Positions 8,584 through 17,657 of a stretch of 64,000 nt of DNA are shown piece by piece (position 1 is the stretch's first letter; each line of letters begins with the position of its first letter). The position numbers and the translations under genes were made by a program. The notes beneath the pieces were generated by a model that was given only the letters and a program-made list of their open reading frames with translations, had not been told where the DNA came from and made no database searches. The stretch is from an uncultured Lachnospiraceae bacterium (GTDB lineage: Bacteria > Bacillota > Clostridia > Lachnospirales > Lachnospiraceae): assembly GCA_902787715.1 (NCBI GenBank), contig CADAHQ010000002.1:186001-250000 (forward strand), written 5' to 3'.

Positions 8584-11265
8584 TTGAAAACTATGACTTG
8601 GAAAATTACACGCGAAGACCGGACGGCGGTTCTGTATGAGGAGAGCGCCTACGCCGGAGTAAAGCGCGTGGCAGCGGTTTTTGCGCAGGACATCTGCGAC
8701 TGCATCGGCGAAAAGCCCTTCTGCGGAACTCCCGCGGAGGCAGCGGCTGCCGGAAAAACCCGCAAAATCGCCGTGATGACCCTCGGTGCTTCCGCCTGGG
8801 CGGAGGAGCTGCCGGAGTGCAAAGCGGTGGCGGGAAAGCGCGAGGTGTACTGTATCTTCCGAAAGGAAAACTGGCCGGAGGAGGGTGATGACACCCTCGT
8901 GATCTGCGGAAGCGATAAAAGGGGCACCATCTACGGAATGTTCCGCATAAGCCGCGCCATCGGCGTTTCGCCGTGGGTATGGTGGGCGGACGTAAAGCCC
9001 GTGCAGAGAGCCGAAATCAAGCTTCCGAAGGAAGTGTTCGGCGTGTCGAAGGAACCGTCGGTGAAATACCGCGGCTTCTTTATCAACGATGAGTGGCCGT
9101 CCTTCGGGACGTGGACCACGACGCATTTCGGCGGATTTACCGCGGAGATGTACGAGCAGGTTTTCCTTTTGTTGTTGCGCTTAAACGGAAATTATATGTG
9201 GCCCGCCATGTGGTCCTCCTCCTTCCCGTTGGACGGACCGGGGCTTGCAAGCGCGGAGCTTGCGGATGAGCTGGGCGTGGTCATGGGCACATCCCACCAC
9301 GAGCCGTGCCTTCGGGCCAGCGAGGAGTGGGATATCGTAAAAGGCGACGACACTCCCTACGGCAGCGCGTGGAATTACTATACCAACCGCGAAGGTCTCC
9401 TTCGGTATTGGGAGGACGGCCTGAAGCGCAGCGGACATCTGGAGTCCGTCATCACCATCGGCATGCGCGGCGAGCGCGATTCGTCGATGCTGGGGCCGGA
9501 CGCGACCCTCACGGAAAATATAAACCTCTTAAAGGATATCATCGTCGAGCAGCGGAAGCGCATCGCGAGATACGTTAACAGCGATCTTTCGAAGGTTCCG
9601 CAGATGCTTGCGTTATACAAGGAAGTGGAAGCGTATTACTACGGTTCCGCGGAAGAGCCCGGAATGCTCGGGTGGGAGGAGCTTGAGGATGTCATCCTGC
9701 TTCTCTGCGAAGACAACTACGGCAACATGCGAACCCTCCCGACGGAGGCTATGAAGTCCCATCGCGGCGGCTTCGGCATGTACTACCATTTCGATTATCA
9801 CGGCGGTCCGATTTCCTACGAGTGGGTCAATTCGACGCCCCTCCCGAAGATCTGGGAGCAGATGACCCAGGCTTACGAGTGCGGAGTCCGGGACCTGTGG
9901 ATCGTCAACGTCGGAGACTTAAAGCCGCAGGAACTGCCTCTTTCGTTCTTTATGGACCTCGCCTACGACTACGACCGGTACGGTGTGAATCATCCCAATG
10001 AGACCGGTGCGTATCTGGCGGCGTGGGTTTCGGAGCAGTTCGGGGCGGCATTTGCCGGAGAAGGCAGAGCGAAGGCCCTTACAGACACGCAGATGGTGCT
10101 TTCCGCATACACTTCCATCAACGGGCTGCGTCGCCCGGAGGCGTTAAATCCCTCCATCTACGCGATTCGCGGGGAGAAGGAAGCCGGCTGGATGCTTGAC
10201 CACGCAGCGGAAGTGCGGGATACGGCGGAGGAGCTGTTGCTTGCAGCGGCCCCGGCGTATAAGGATGCCTTCTTTGAGCTGGTGTATTTTCCGGCGGTGG
10301 CGTCCATGAACGTGCTGCAGATGCAGATCGGAGCCGCAATCAATGAGGCGTTTCTTTTGTGCAGGGATGCGGAGGCCGACCGATGGGCTGACTTTACGGA
10401 GAAACGCATCGCGGAGGACGAGCTTTTGACGATGCGCTACCATGCGGTGGCCCACGGCAAATGGTCCGGAATGATGTCGAGCAAGCATCTTACCTTCATC
10501 AATTGGAACGACGAGGGCTCGAAGGCGCCCGAGGTGCACCGCCTTGCGGAGGTGACGGAGGGAAGCTATACGCCGAACCCGCAGAGAAAACTGAGCCCCT
10601 TGGATAGAGAAATTTCGGGGAGCAACCCCTTAACCATCGACGAGATTATCATTACGGAAGAGGACGGTGCGCCGCCCGCAAAGCCGTTGTGGTTTGATCG
10701 TTGGACCGGGGAGGTTCCCGCCGGAACCTACATCGCGGACGATGCCCGATGCATCTGCGTGGAGGCGGCACACGCCGAATTCACGGAGGCGGGGGATGCC
10801 CGATATGTTGTTTTGAAGGGCGCAGGCAGGACCGGGGACGCCGTCAAATGCTTCCCCTTCACAAAGTCTTTCCCGCTGGATCAGCCGGCGCCGGTGCTTC
10901 GGTTCCGATTCCTGGTTCCGGAGGAGGGGAATTACGTATTTACCATGCTTCTTTCCCCCGGCAATCCGTACACCATCGGGGAGAACGTCAGCTGCGGCTT
11001 CTCGCTGAACGGTTCGCCGTGGCAGCTGTGGCGCACGATTCCCGAAGGGTATCGCGGCGGTGACTGCTTCAACCGGGCGTGGTGCATGGATGTTTTAAAT
11101 AACGGAAGACTCTCGGAAGGCACGCTGCATCTGCAGAAAGGCCTGAACGAGATTGCGATCAAGGCAGTCGACCCGTGGATGGTGATGCAAAAGTTTGTGC
11201 TCCGAAGCGAGCGCGACAAAAAAGGCATACCGTATCTCGGACCGCGGGAGACGTATCGCATTTAG
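8584..11265 (+). CDS. Glycoside hydrolase family 115 (xylan alpha-glucuronidase type)
   Basis: About 893 residues. GH115 is recognised by YRGFFINDEW (near residue 160), the TTHFGGFTAEMYEQVF and LLRLNGNYMWPAMW blocks, MGTSHHEPC, IGMRGERDS and the C-terminal all-beta region. The family removes 4-O-methyl-glucuronic acid side chains from xylan. There is no signal peptide, so it probably acts on imported oligosaccharides. The TTG at 8584 is preferred because GGGGTG lies six bases upstream; an in-frame GTG at 8575 lacks a Shine-Dalgarno and an ATG at 8593 is also possible. Pairs functionally with the GH39 xylosidase at 25654. Confidence 0.9.
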   Translation: MKTMTWKITREDRTAVLYEESAYAGVKRVAAVFAQDICDCIGEKPFCGTPAEAAAAGKTRKIAVMTLGASAWAEELPECKAVAGKREVYCIFRKENWPEEGDDTLVICGSDKRGTIYGMFRISRAIGVSPWVWWADVKPVQRAEIKLPKEVFGVSKEPSVKYRGFFINDEWPSFGTWTTTHFGGFTAEMYEQVFLLLLRLNGNYMWPAMWSSSFPLDGPGLASAELADELGVVMGTSHHEPCLRASEEWDIVKGDDTPYGSAWNYYTNREGLLRYWEDGLKRSGHLESVITIGMRGERDSSMLGPDATLTENINLLKDIIVEQRKRIARYVNSDLSKVPQMLALYKEVEAYYYGSAEEPGMLGWEELEDVILLLCEDNYGNMRTLPTEAMKSHRGGFGMYYHFDYHGGPISYEWVNSTPLPKIWEQMTQAYECGVRDLWIVNVGDLKPQELPLSFFMDLAYDYDRYGVNHPNETGAYLAAWVSEQFGAAFAGEGRAKALTDTQMVLSAYTSINGLRRPEALNPSIYAIRGEKEAGWMLDHAAEVRDTAEELLLAAAPAYKDAFFELVYFPAVASMNVLQMQIGAAINEAFLLCRDAEADRWADFTEKRIAEDELLTMRYHAVAHGKWSGMMSSKHLTFINWNDEGSKAPEVHRLAEVTEGSYTPNPQRKLSPLDREISGSNPLTIDEIIITEEDGAPPAKPLWFDRWTGEVPAGTYIADDARCICVEAAHAEFTEAGDARYVVLKGAGRTGDAVKCFPFTKSFPLDQPAPVLRFRFLVPEEGNYVFTMLLSPGNPYTIGENVSCGFSLNGSPWQLWRTIPEGYRGGDCFNRAWCMDVLNNGRLSEGTLHLQKGLNEIAIKAVDPWMVMQKFVLRSERDKKGIPYLGPRETYRI

Positions 11266-11306
11266 TATCGCATATAAAGAAAGGGTACATTACGGAGGTG
11301 AATGGT

Positions 11307-12314
11307 ATGAATATCAAAGGACAATCGTTTTTGACATTGAAGGATTTTACGCCGGCGCAGATCACGGAGTTTTTGGATCTGGCGGACTGGCTTCGCGACT
11401 GCAAGAGAAAGCGCGTTCGCGTGCACGGCTGCGAGGGCAAGAACATCGCGCTCATTTTTGAGAAGACCAGCACGAGAACCCGCTGCTCCTTCGAGGTGGC
11501 TGCGTATGACCTGGGCATGGGCGCAACGTATCTCGACCCGAAGGCTTCCCAAATCGGTAAGAAGGAGAGCATTGCAGACACCGCAAGAGTTTTGGGCCGC
11601 ATGTTCGACGGTATTGAGTACAGAGGCTTCGGTCAGGAGATCGTGGAAGACCTCGCCCGCTACTCGGGGGTTCCGGTTTGGAACGGCCTGACCAATGAGT
11701 ACCATCCGACGCAGATGCTTGCGGACCTTCTGACGATTCGCGATTATTTCGGACGCCTTGCGGGCATCCGCCTTACGTACATGGGCGATGCGCGCTACAA
11801 CACGGGCAATTCGCTGATGATCGCGTGCACGAAGATGGGGTTGCATTTTACGTGCTGTGCGCCGAAGAAGTACTGGCCCAATGCGGAGCTCATTGAAATC
11901 TGCCGCGGATACGCTGCGGAGTCCGGCGCGACCCTCACCTTCACGGAGGATGTGGTTGAGGGAACCACCGGCGCGGATGTTATCTCCACGGACGTTTGGG
12001 TTTCCATGGGCGAGCCCGACGAAATCTGGGAGGAGCGCATCAACGACCTTCTGCCCTACCGCGTGACCATGGACTGCATGAAGCGCGCCGCAGAGGACGC
12101 CATCTTCCTGCACTGCCTGCCTAGCTTCCACGACCTGAACACGGAGATCGGCCGCGCCATCAGCGAGCGCTTCGGCATCAACGAGATGGAAGTCACGGAT
12201 GAGGTGTTCGAATCTTCCTACAGCAAGGTGTTCGACGAGGCGGAGAACCGCATGCACACCATCAAGGCCGTGATGTACGCAACTCTTTCCGAGGAACCCT
12301 GGCCCGCAAAATGA
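11307..12314 (+). CDS. argF: Ornithine carbamoyltransferase
   Basis: The start at 11307 follows ACGGAGGTGAATGGT. The frame stays open further upstream into the GH115 gene, but that part is an artefact. The 335-residue product has the carbamoyl-phosphate motif FEKTSTRTRCSF (near 55-65), HPTQMLADLLTI, the GDARYNTGNSLM region, and the HCLPSFHD motif carrying the ornithine-site Cys. It makes citrulline from ornithine and carbamoyl phosphate. No arginine biosynthesis or deiminase genes sit beside it, so the anabolic (argF) versus catabolic (arcB) role is open. Confidence 0.93.
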   Translation: MNIKGQSFLTLKDFTPAQITEFLDLADWLRDCKRKRVRVHGCEGKNIALIFEKTSTRTRCSFEVAAYDLGMGATYLDPKASQIGKKESIADTARVLGRMFDGIEYRGFGQEIVEDLARYSGVPVWNGLTNEYHPTQMLADLLTIRDYFGRLAGIRLTYMGDARYNTGNSLMIACTKMGLHFTCCAPKKYWPNAELIEICRGYAAESGATLTFTEDVVEGTTGADVISTDVWVSMGEPDEIWEERINDLLPYRVTMDCMKRAAEDAIFLHCLPSFHDLNTEIGRAISERFGINEMEVTDEVFESSYSKVFDEAENRMHTIKAVMYATLSEEPWPAK

Positions 12315-12426
12315 GCCTGCGGCAAATGCTGCGACAAGGCGGAGAAATCCGCTGAAACGCCGGTAAAATAATAAGACTACTGCTGTAGAACAAAAGACAG
12401 AGATATCAATTAAAACGGAGTGTGCC

Positions 12427-12783
12427 ATGTATCAGGACAGAATTGTTTTGTGCGGAAGCAACGCATACGAGAAAAAATACTACTTAAACGACGACTTTCG
12501 CGGATTGCCCGCGGAAGTGCAGAAGGAACTGAAGATCATGTGCGTTCTGTTCACCGAGAAGGTGGGCGGCGTGCTGACCCTCGAGTTCGACGAGGAGGGA
12601 GAGTTGGAGTTCCACACCACCGCGAAGGAAGGGGACGTGATGTACGACGACATCGGCAGCGGCCTCGAGGTAAAGCGCCTTCGCGAGGAGAAGCAGGACC
12701 TTCTGGAAGCGCTGGAGATGTATGTGAAAGTCTTTTTCCTCGGACTGGACGGCGAGGATGGGGAAAGCGACGGGGAGGAGTAA
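12427..12783 (+). CDS. DUF6145 family small protein
   Basis: A 118-residue soluble acidic protein beginning MYQDRIVLCGSNAYEKKYYLN, with KELKIMCVLFTEKVGGVLTLEF in the middle and a very acidic C-terminus. The pattern matches a small Clostridia family of unknown function that I recognise as DUF6145. It ends three bases before coaX, so the two are surely cotranscribed. The preceding 110-base gap to argF has a few AT-rich stretches but no convincing promoter. Confidence 0.75.
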   Translation: MYQDRIVLCGSNAYEKKYYLNDDFRGLPAEVQKELKIMCVLFTEKVGGVLTLEFDEEGELEFHTTAKEGDVMYDDIGSGLEVKRLREEKQDLLEALEMYVKVFFLGLDGEDGESDGEE

Positions 12784-12786
12784 CAA

Positions 12787-13602
12787 ATGAGTGAAACCAA
12801 GGACATTTTGCTTGCCATTGACGTCGGCAACACGAATCTGACCTTCGGAATCTTCCGTGGGGACGAGATCATCGGAACCTTCCGCATGACCACGAAGCTG
12901 CCGCGGACATCCGACGAATTCGGCATCTGGATCAAGAACCTTCTTGCGGAGCGCAGCGTGACGCCGGAGCAGCTCTCGGGAGTCATCGTGGCTTCCGTTG
13001 TTCCGGGCATCATGCATTCGTTAAATTCGGGTGTCATCAAGTACTTAAACCACACGCCCCTTGTGGTGGGCGCGGGGATGAAGACCGGCATCCGCATCAA
13101 TATGGCCAACCCGCTTGAGATGGGCGCCGACCGCGTGGTAGACGCCGTTGCGGGATACGAGTTGTTCGGCAAGCCGGAGAAGACACCGATCATGGTGATT
13201 GACTTCGGCACGGCGACGACGTACGATCTGGTGCTTGCGGACGGAACCCTTGCCTGCGGTATCACAAGCCCCGGCATCCGCATCTGCGCCAACGCCCTTT
13301 GGAACGAGGCGGCGAAGCTGCCGGAGATTGGCATCGAGATGCCCTCCACAATCCTCGCCACCGACACGGTTACCAGTATGCAGGCCGGCCTGATCTACGG
13401 CTGCATCGGCCAGACGGAGTACATGATTCGCAAGGTGAAGGAGGCCGCAGGGCTTTCGGAGATGAAGGTGATTGCCACGGGAGGACTCGGGCGCATCATC
13501 GCGGGGGAGACCGACGCCATCGATGTGTACGATGCGGACCTTACGTTGAAGGGCCTTCAGCTCATTTATAAAAAGCAGAACCGCCGCGCTAAGAAGGCGT
13601 GA
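12787..13602 (+). CDS. coaX: Type III pantothenate kinase
   Basis: The 271-residue protein starts with the ASKHA-fold phosphate-1 motif [16 protein letters not shown]. It contains [11 protein letters not shown], the [14 protein letters not shown] substrate region, the [12 protein letters not shown] phosphate-2 motif and the ATGGLG adenosine motif near the end. It phosphorylates pantothenate in the first step of CoA synthesis. Coupled to DUF6145 upstream. A GC-rich hairpin with G-U pairs (GAGTCTCGCC/GGCGGGGCTC, about 13640-13665) follows and may be a weak terminator. Confidence 0.96.
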   Translation: MSETKDILLAIDVGNTNLTFGIFRGDEIIGTFRMTTKLPRTSDEFGIWIKNLLAERSVTPEQLSGVIVASVVPGIMHSLNSGVIKYLNHTPLVVGAGMKTGIRINMANPLEMGADRVVDAVAGYELFGKPEKTPIMVIDFGTATTYDLVLADGTLACGITSPGIRICANALWNEAAKLPEIGIEMPSTILATDTVTSMQAGLIYGCIGQTEYMIRKVKEAAGLSEMKVIATGGLGRIIAGETDAIDVYDADLTLKGLQLIYKKQNRRAKKA

Positions 13603-13702
13603 GGCAGCTGCAAAGCAAGTACACGGAATTGGAATCAAGCGGAGTCTCGCCGGAGGCGGGGCTCTTTCGCAATACGGACGAAGCGGAAAGGAAGACGAAG
13701 CG

Positions 13703-14686
13703 GTGGGGTTTCGGATCGGAGACATTGAGATAACGGTGCCGGTGGCCTTAGGGCCCATGGCCGGGATTACCGACCTCCCGTTCCGGCTTCTTTGCAAGGA
13801 GCAGGGCGCGGGGCTTTTGTATACGGAAATGGTCAGCGCCAAGGGCGTGATGTATCATAATCCGAACACCGCGGAGCTGATCGCTACGGACCCGGCGGAA
13901 CAGCCCATCGGGCTGCAGCTCTTCGGAGCGGACCCGAAGATACTGTCCGAGCAGGCGAAGGTGTTGTCGGAACTGCCGTTTGCATTTTTCGATGTGAATA
14001 TGGGATGCCCGGTGCCGAAGGTCGTGAACAACGGCGAAGGTTCGGCGCTTATGAAGGATCCGAAGCTTGTGTATGACATCGTTTCGGCGATGGTGAAGGC
14101 ACAGTCAAAGCCCGTTACGGTCAAGATCCGCAAGGGCTTCGGCGGAGAGTCGGCAGCGGCGGTTGCAAAGGCAGCGGAGGACGCCGGGGCTTCGGCCATC
14201 GCAGTGCACGGGCGGACCCGCGAGGAATACTACGCGGGGCGGTCCGACTGGGGATGCATCAAACGAGTGAAGGAGGCGGTCTCCGTGCCGGTCATCGGCA
14301 GCGGGGATATCACCTGCGCGGAGGATGCGGCGGCGATGCTTAAAGAGACCGGGTGCGACGGCGTGATGATCGCCCGCGCGGCAAGGGGAAACCCCTGGAT
14401 CTTTGCGCAGTGCAAAGCCTTCCTTACGGAGGGCAGGGTGTTACCGAAACCCACGGATGAGGAGCTCTGCGGGATGGTTCTTCGGCACGCGCGGATGGCG
14501 TGTGAGTTTAAAGGCGAGAAGATTGCAATGAAAGAGATGCGAAGCCATGTGGCGTGGTATTTTACGGGGCGGCGCGGCTCGGCGGGGCTCCGCAGAGCGG
14601 CCAATGCCATCACCACCTACGACGGGCTTTCGGAGCTTGTCGGGGAGTGGCTTTCGCACGCGGAATCACAGGAAAACAGGGGCTAA
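13703..14686 (+). CDS. dusB: tRNA-dihydrouridine synthase
   Basis: 327 residues from a GTG start preceded by GGAAAGGAAG. Dus signatures are clear: PMAGITDLPFRLLCKEQGAGLLYTEMVSA in two blocks (FMN site), DVNMGCPVPKVVNNGEGSALM containing the catalytic Cys, HGRTREEYYAGRSDW and GSGDI. It reduces uridine in tRNA D-loops using FMN and NADPH. A coaX-dusB neighbourhood is common in Firmicutes. The downstream radical SAM gene starts 12 bases after the stop. Confidence 0.95.
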   Translation: MGFRIGDIEITVPVALGPMAGITDLPFRLLCKEQGAGLLYTEMVSAKGVMYHNPNTAELIATDPAEQPIGLQLFGADPKILSEQAKVLSELPFAFFDVNMGCPVPKVVNNGEGSALMKDPKLVYDIVSAMVKAQSKPVTVKIRKGFGGESAAAVAKAAEDAGASAIAVHGRTREEYYAGRSDWGCIKRVKEAVSVPVIGSGDITCAEDAAAMLKETGCDGVMIARAARGNPWIFAQCKAFLTEGRVLPKPTDEELCGMVLRHARMACEFKGEKIAMKEMRSHVAWYFTGRRGSAGLRRAANAITTYDGLSELVGEWLSHAESQENRG

Positions 14687-14698
14687 GGGAGGAGAGTC

Positions 14699-16081
14699 AT
14701 GGGACAGTCAAGGCGCGTACGGAGATACGCAGAGGAGCATTTTACGGAGGTTCAACACACGACGTTAAATCCGGAGGGACCGGGCGTTGTGCGGATTCAT
14801 TTGCTGCCGCCGGAGATTTCCGGGAACGTTATCGGCGCAAGCGTCGCCATCCTTAACGGCCAGTTCATCGTGCCGGTGAATGTGGGATGGACCATTGTGC
14901 TCACGGAGCTCATATCCCGCATCAACACCTTCAGCGGACGGGAGGTCACGGAGGACGAGGTGGCGACGGTCATCGACGAAACCTGCAAGGCGGTTAAGAA
15001 GGTGTATCCCTTCGCGCGGAAGAAGCGCATCAAAAACGATATCTTCCGGATTATGAATACGTTCTCCCAGATTGCCCGCGGCGAGGAAGTGACGGAGGAC
15101 ATCCAGTGGATCTCCCTCGGGGATTACGCGCCGTTTATGCGCGCGCCTCACCGCATGGACCTTATGGTGAGCGCCATGACGAAGGAAGGCAGATGGCACT
15201 GCAACCAGCAGTGCGTGCATTGCTATGCGGCCGGACAGGCGCAGTCGGAGGAGGCGGAGCTCGACACCGAATCCTGGAAGAAGATTCTCGACCGGTGCCG
15301 CGAGATCGGCATCCCGCAGGTGACCTTCACCGGCGGTGAGCCTACCATGCGCGACGATTTGTTTGATTTGATTTCCCACGCTCGCTGGTTTATCTCGCGC
15401 CTGAACACAAACGGCATCAAGCTGACACCGGAGTACTGCGCAAAGCTTCGGGAGGCGGAGCTTGACAGCGTACAGATCACGTTCTATTCCTGCGACCCGA
15501 AGGTGCACAACATGCTCGTGGGGGCGGAGCATTTTCCGGAGACGGCCGCGGGCATTGAGAACGCCCTTGCGGCAGGCTTGAGCGTGAGCATCAACACGCC
15601 CCTTTGCACCGCGAACCGCGATTATGTGAAGACGCTTCAGTATCTTCATGAAAAGGGTGTGACCTACGTGACCTGCTCCGGGCTTATCACCACGGGAAAT
15701 GCCGCGAAGGAAAAGTCCGAGAGCCTGCAGCTTTCGGGAGAGGAGATTCGGGAGATCCTCCGAGATGCCGTCGCATACTGTGCGGCCAATTCCATGGAAA
15801 TAAGCTTCACGTCCCCGGGCTGGGTGGACGGTGCATTTTGCGAGGAGCTGGGCATCACGACGCCGACCTGCGGCGCCTGCTTAAGCAATATGGCCATAAC
15901 GCCCGGCGGCAACGTCGTGCCGTGCCAGAGCTGGCTGTCGGGCGACGTTCTCGGAAACTTCCTTACCGATGATTGGAAGACAATCTGGAAGAGCGAAGCC
16001 TGCCGGGAGAGAAGAGACTATTCCGCGGCAATGGAAGGCAAATGCCCGCTGCGGATTTTGAAGGGGGGAGAAGAGCAATGA
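14699..16081 (+). CDS. Radical SAM enzyme with N-terminal accessory domain and C-terminal SPASM-like cysteines
   Basis: A 460-residue protein. Residues ~1-130 form a region resembling a PqqD-type peptide-recognition fold (VGWTIVLTELISRINTFSGREVTEDEV). The radical SAM core follows, with C168xxxC172xxC175 and TGGEPTMRDDL (211-221). The C-terminal region has C391, C394, C409, C435 and C449, including GGNVVPCQSW and the DVLGNFL motif typical of SPASM/twitch domains that bind extra Fe-S clusters. Such enzymes modify peptides or proteins. Its stop overlaps the start of the next gene (ATGA at 16078-16081), and that gene encodes a protein with a Cys-Ala-repeat tail, the obvious candidate substrate. 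Confidence 0.88.
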   Translation: MGQSRRVRRYAEEHFTEVQHTTLNPEGPGVVRIHLLPPEISGNVIGASVAILNGQFIVPVNVGWTIVLTELISRINTFSGREVTEDEVATVIDETCKAVKKVYPFARKKRIKNDIFRIMNTFSQIARGEEVTEDIQWISLGDYAPFMRAPHRMDLMVSAMTKEGRWHCNQQCVHCYAAGQAQSEEAELDTESWKKILDRCREIGIPQVTFTGGEPTMRDDLFDLISHARWFISRLNTNGIKLTPEYCAKLREAELDSVQITFYSCDPKVHNMLVGAEHFPETAAGIENALAAGLSVSINTPLCTANRDYVKTLQYLHEKGVTYVTCSGLITTGNAAKEKSESLQLSGEEIREILRDAVAYCAANSMEISFTSPGWVDGAFCEELGITTPTCGACLSNMAITPGGNVVPCQSWLSGDVLGNFLTDDWKTIWKSEACRERRDYSAAMEGKCPLRILKGGEEQ

Positions 16082-17451
16082 TTGCAAACAGTATGCATAA
16101 GGAAGAAAAGCAGTCGTTGACCGCGGTTGTGAAGCGCGCGCTTGCGGTGCTGACCGTTCTTTTTGCGGTTGTTGTTTTCGCTGCTTCGAATAAGACGGCG
16201 AAGGCCTCCGGAAACCTCGACGAAATCGTTGATTACGAGATCACGGTGGACGTCAATCAGGACGGAACCCTCGCCATGAAATATCACATCGAATGGAAGG
16301 TGCTGGACTCCGATTCGGAGGGACCGCTTACCTGGGTGAAGGTCGGTATTCCGAACTCTCACTACCTGGATTATGCGCCGCTGTCCACCACCATCAAATC
16401 CATGTCCGTGATGTCAGGCGGCGGCACCTGGCTTCGCATCGATCTTGACCGCAGTTATTATAAGAACGAAACCGTGATTTTCGAGTTCTCCCTTCAGCAG
16501 GATTACATGTATCAGATGAACATGTTTACGGAGGGCGAGACGGTTTACGAGTTTACCCCGGGCTGGTTTAATGATATCTATGTTGACCGGCTGGTTATCC
16601 GCTGGAACAGCGATCAGGTGGTGTCCTGGACGCCGGCGTGCGACGTCGAGGACGGTTACTGCACCTGGACGACGGAACTCGCCGAGGGCGGCAAATACAA
16701 AGTGCAGCTTGTCTATGCGAATGAAGCATTTGCCTTTGACGCCACGAAAACCATCGGCGGAAGCAATTCGGGGTACAATGACAACTACAACGATTACTAT
16801 GACGATTACTATGATGACTATAATTACGGTTATGATTCCGACTACGGAAACCGCAGCGGAGATGACAGCGTTGCGACCGTCTTTATGGCGGTGGTTGCAA
16901 TTGTAATCTTTGTCGTTATCATCCGGAAGGTTTCGGAGCTTTTGAGCAGCTACAGCAGCGATTCCGGCTTCACCGGCGCAACGAAGAAAATCCTGCGCAC
17001 GAAGGTCGAGTACTATCCGTCCTGCCCCGGCTGCGGCGCGCCGCGTCCCGAGGGCCAGGACAGCTGTTCGTACTGCGGCGCCAACTTTATCAAATCGGAA
17101 GAGAAGATTGAGGAATCGGACATTCCCGCTGATGAGACGGAGATTCGGAACAAGAGGACGTCCGGCACTTACCGATACACATCCTCGCCGAACACGTACC
17201 TCCGCGTGAATGTGATCAACATTCCCGCGCCGAGAAGATCTTCGGGCGGGGGCTCCTACCGTTCGGGCGGCGGTTCCCATCGCTCCGGCGGTGGCGGTTG
17301 CGTCCACAGCTCCTGTGCATGTGCCTGTGTTTCGTCCTGCGCATGTGCCTGTGCCTGTGCCTGCGCCGGCGGCGGCCGCGCGGGGTGCTCCGTGAAGGAT
17401 TTCTACCACACCGGGCTTACCCTTGAGGACATTCGCCGCAACTGCAGATGA
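16078..17451 (+). CDS. Membrane protein with zinc ribbon and Cys-Ala-repeat C-terminal tail (candidate radical SAM target)
   Basis: The ATG at 16078 overlaps the preceding stop and follows GGGGGGAGAAGAGC; upstream in-frame codons belong to the rSAM region. Of 457 residues: signal or anchor helix (~18-36); a DUF2207-like beta ectodomain (~45-220); a Tyr/Asp-rich stretch (233-258); a membrane helix (~265-283); a four-Cys zinc ribbon (C316xxC319...C330xxC333); a Ser/Gly/Arg linker; and a tail with cysteines at 408, 413, 415, 417, 421, 423, 425, 427, 429 and 437, core CACACACACAGGG, ending in DFYHTGLTLEDIRRNCR. The tail is unlike anything else in the window. Function unknown; modification by the coupled radical SAM enzyme is inferred. 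Confidence 0.85.
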   Translation: MIANSMHKEEKQSLTAVVKRALAVLTVLFAVVVFAASNKTAKASGNLDEIVDYEITVDVNQDGTLAMKYHIEWKVLDSDSEGPLTWVKVGIPNSHYLDYAPLSTTIKSMSVMSGGGTWLRIDLDRSYYKNETVIFEFSLQQDYMYQMNMFTEGETVYEFTPGWFNDIYVDRLVIRWNSDQVVSWTPACDVEDGYCTWTTELAEGGKYKVQLVYANEAFAFDATKTIGGSNSGYNDNYNDYYDDYYDDYNYGYDSDYGNRSGDDSVATVFMAVVAIVIFVVIIRKVSELLSSYSSDSGFTGATKKILRTKVEYYPSCPGCGAPRPEGQDSCSYCGANFIKSEEKIEESDIPADETEIRNKRTSGTYRYTSSPNTYLRVNVINIPAPRRSSGGGSYRSGGGSHRSGGGGCVHSSCACACVSSCACACACACAGGGRAGCSVKDFYHTGLTLEDIRRNCR

Positions 17452-17499
17452 TTCCCTGCGGATCGCCTGCATTTCGGCTGCATTTTGCGAAAAATGTGC

Positions 17500-17528
17500 T
17501 TGACTTTTGACGGATGCATTTGTATAAT
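17500..17528 (+). promoter_or_regulatory. Promoter of the str operon
   Basis: TTGACT (17500-17505) and TATAAT (17523-17528) with a 17-base spacer, a near-consensus vegetative promoter 130 bases before rpsL. Confidence 0.85.
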
Positions 17529-17530
17529 CT

Positions 17531-17583
17531 AACTTGCGCTTTTGGGCACCTTTGTTTGTGTGCCCGAAAACCGCAAGTTTTTT
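17531..17583 (+). terminator. Leader attenuator/terminator hairpin before rpsL
   Basis: The stem AACTTGCG/CGCAAGTT (17531-17538 with 17572-17579) encloses GGGCAC/GTGCCC and is followed by a run of six T. It starts only a few bases after the -10 box, so it would form at the very beginning of the transcript. This fits transcription attenuation of ribosomal protein synthesis. The controlling signal is unknown. Confidence 0.7.
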
Positions 17584-17657
17584 CTTGCAGTTTATCTGCG
17601 CATGCAACCACACGTTCGGAAAGAACAATTTTATGAATCTGAACAGGAGGTAATAGG

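Noticed and set aside
6910-9126. A 738-codon open frame on the minus strand
   Set aside because: It is antisense to the repeat-rich protein and truA, low in complexity (Val/Gly/Ser repeats mirror the Thr-Pro repeats), and has no ribosome site. A by-product of high GC and codon bias.
11175-11306. Longer N-terminus for ornithine carbamoyltransferase
   Set aside because: Overlaps the GH115 gene; the family length and AGGAGGTG site support the start at 11307.
15973-16077. Longer N-terminus for the Cys-Ala-tail protein
   Set aside because: The extra 35 codons lie inside the radical SAM gene and would hide the signal sequence; the ATGA overlap start has a good ribosome site.
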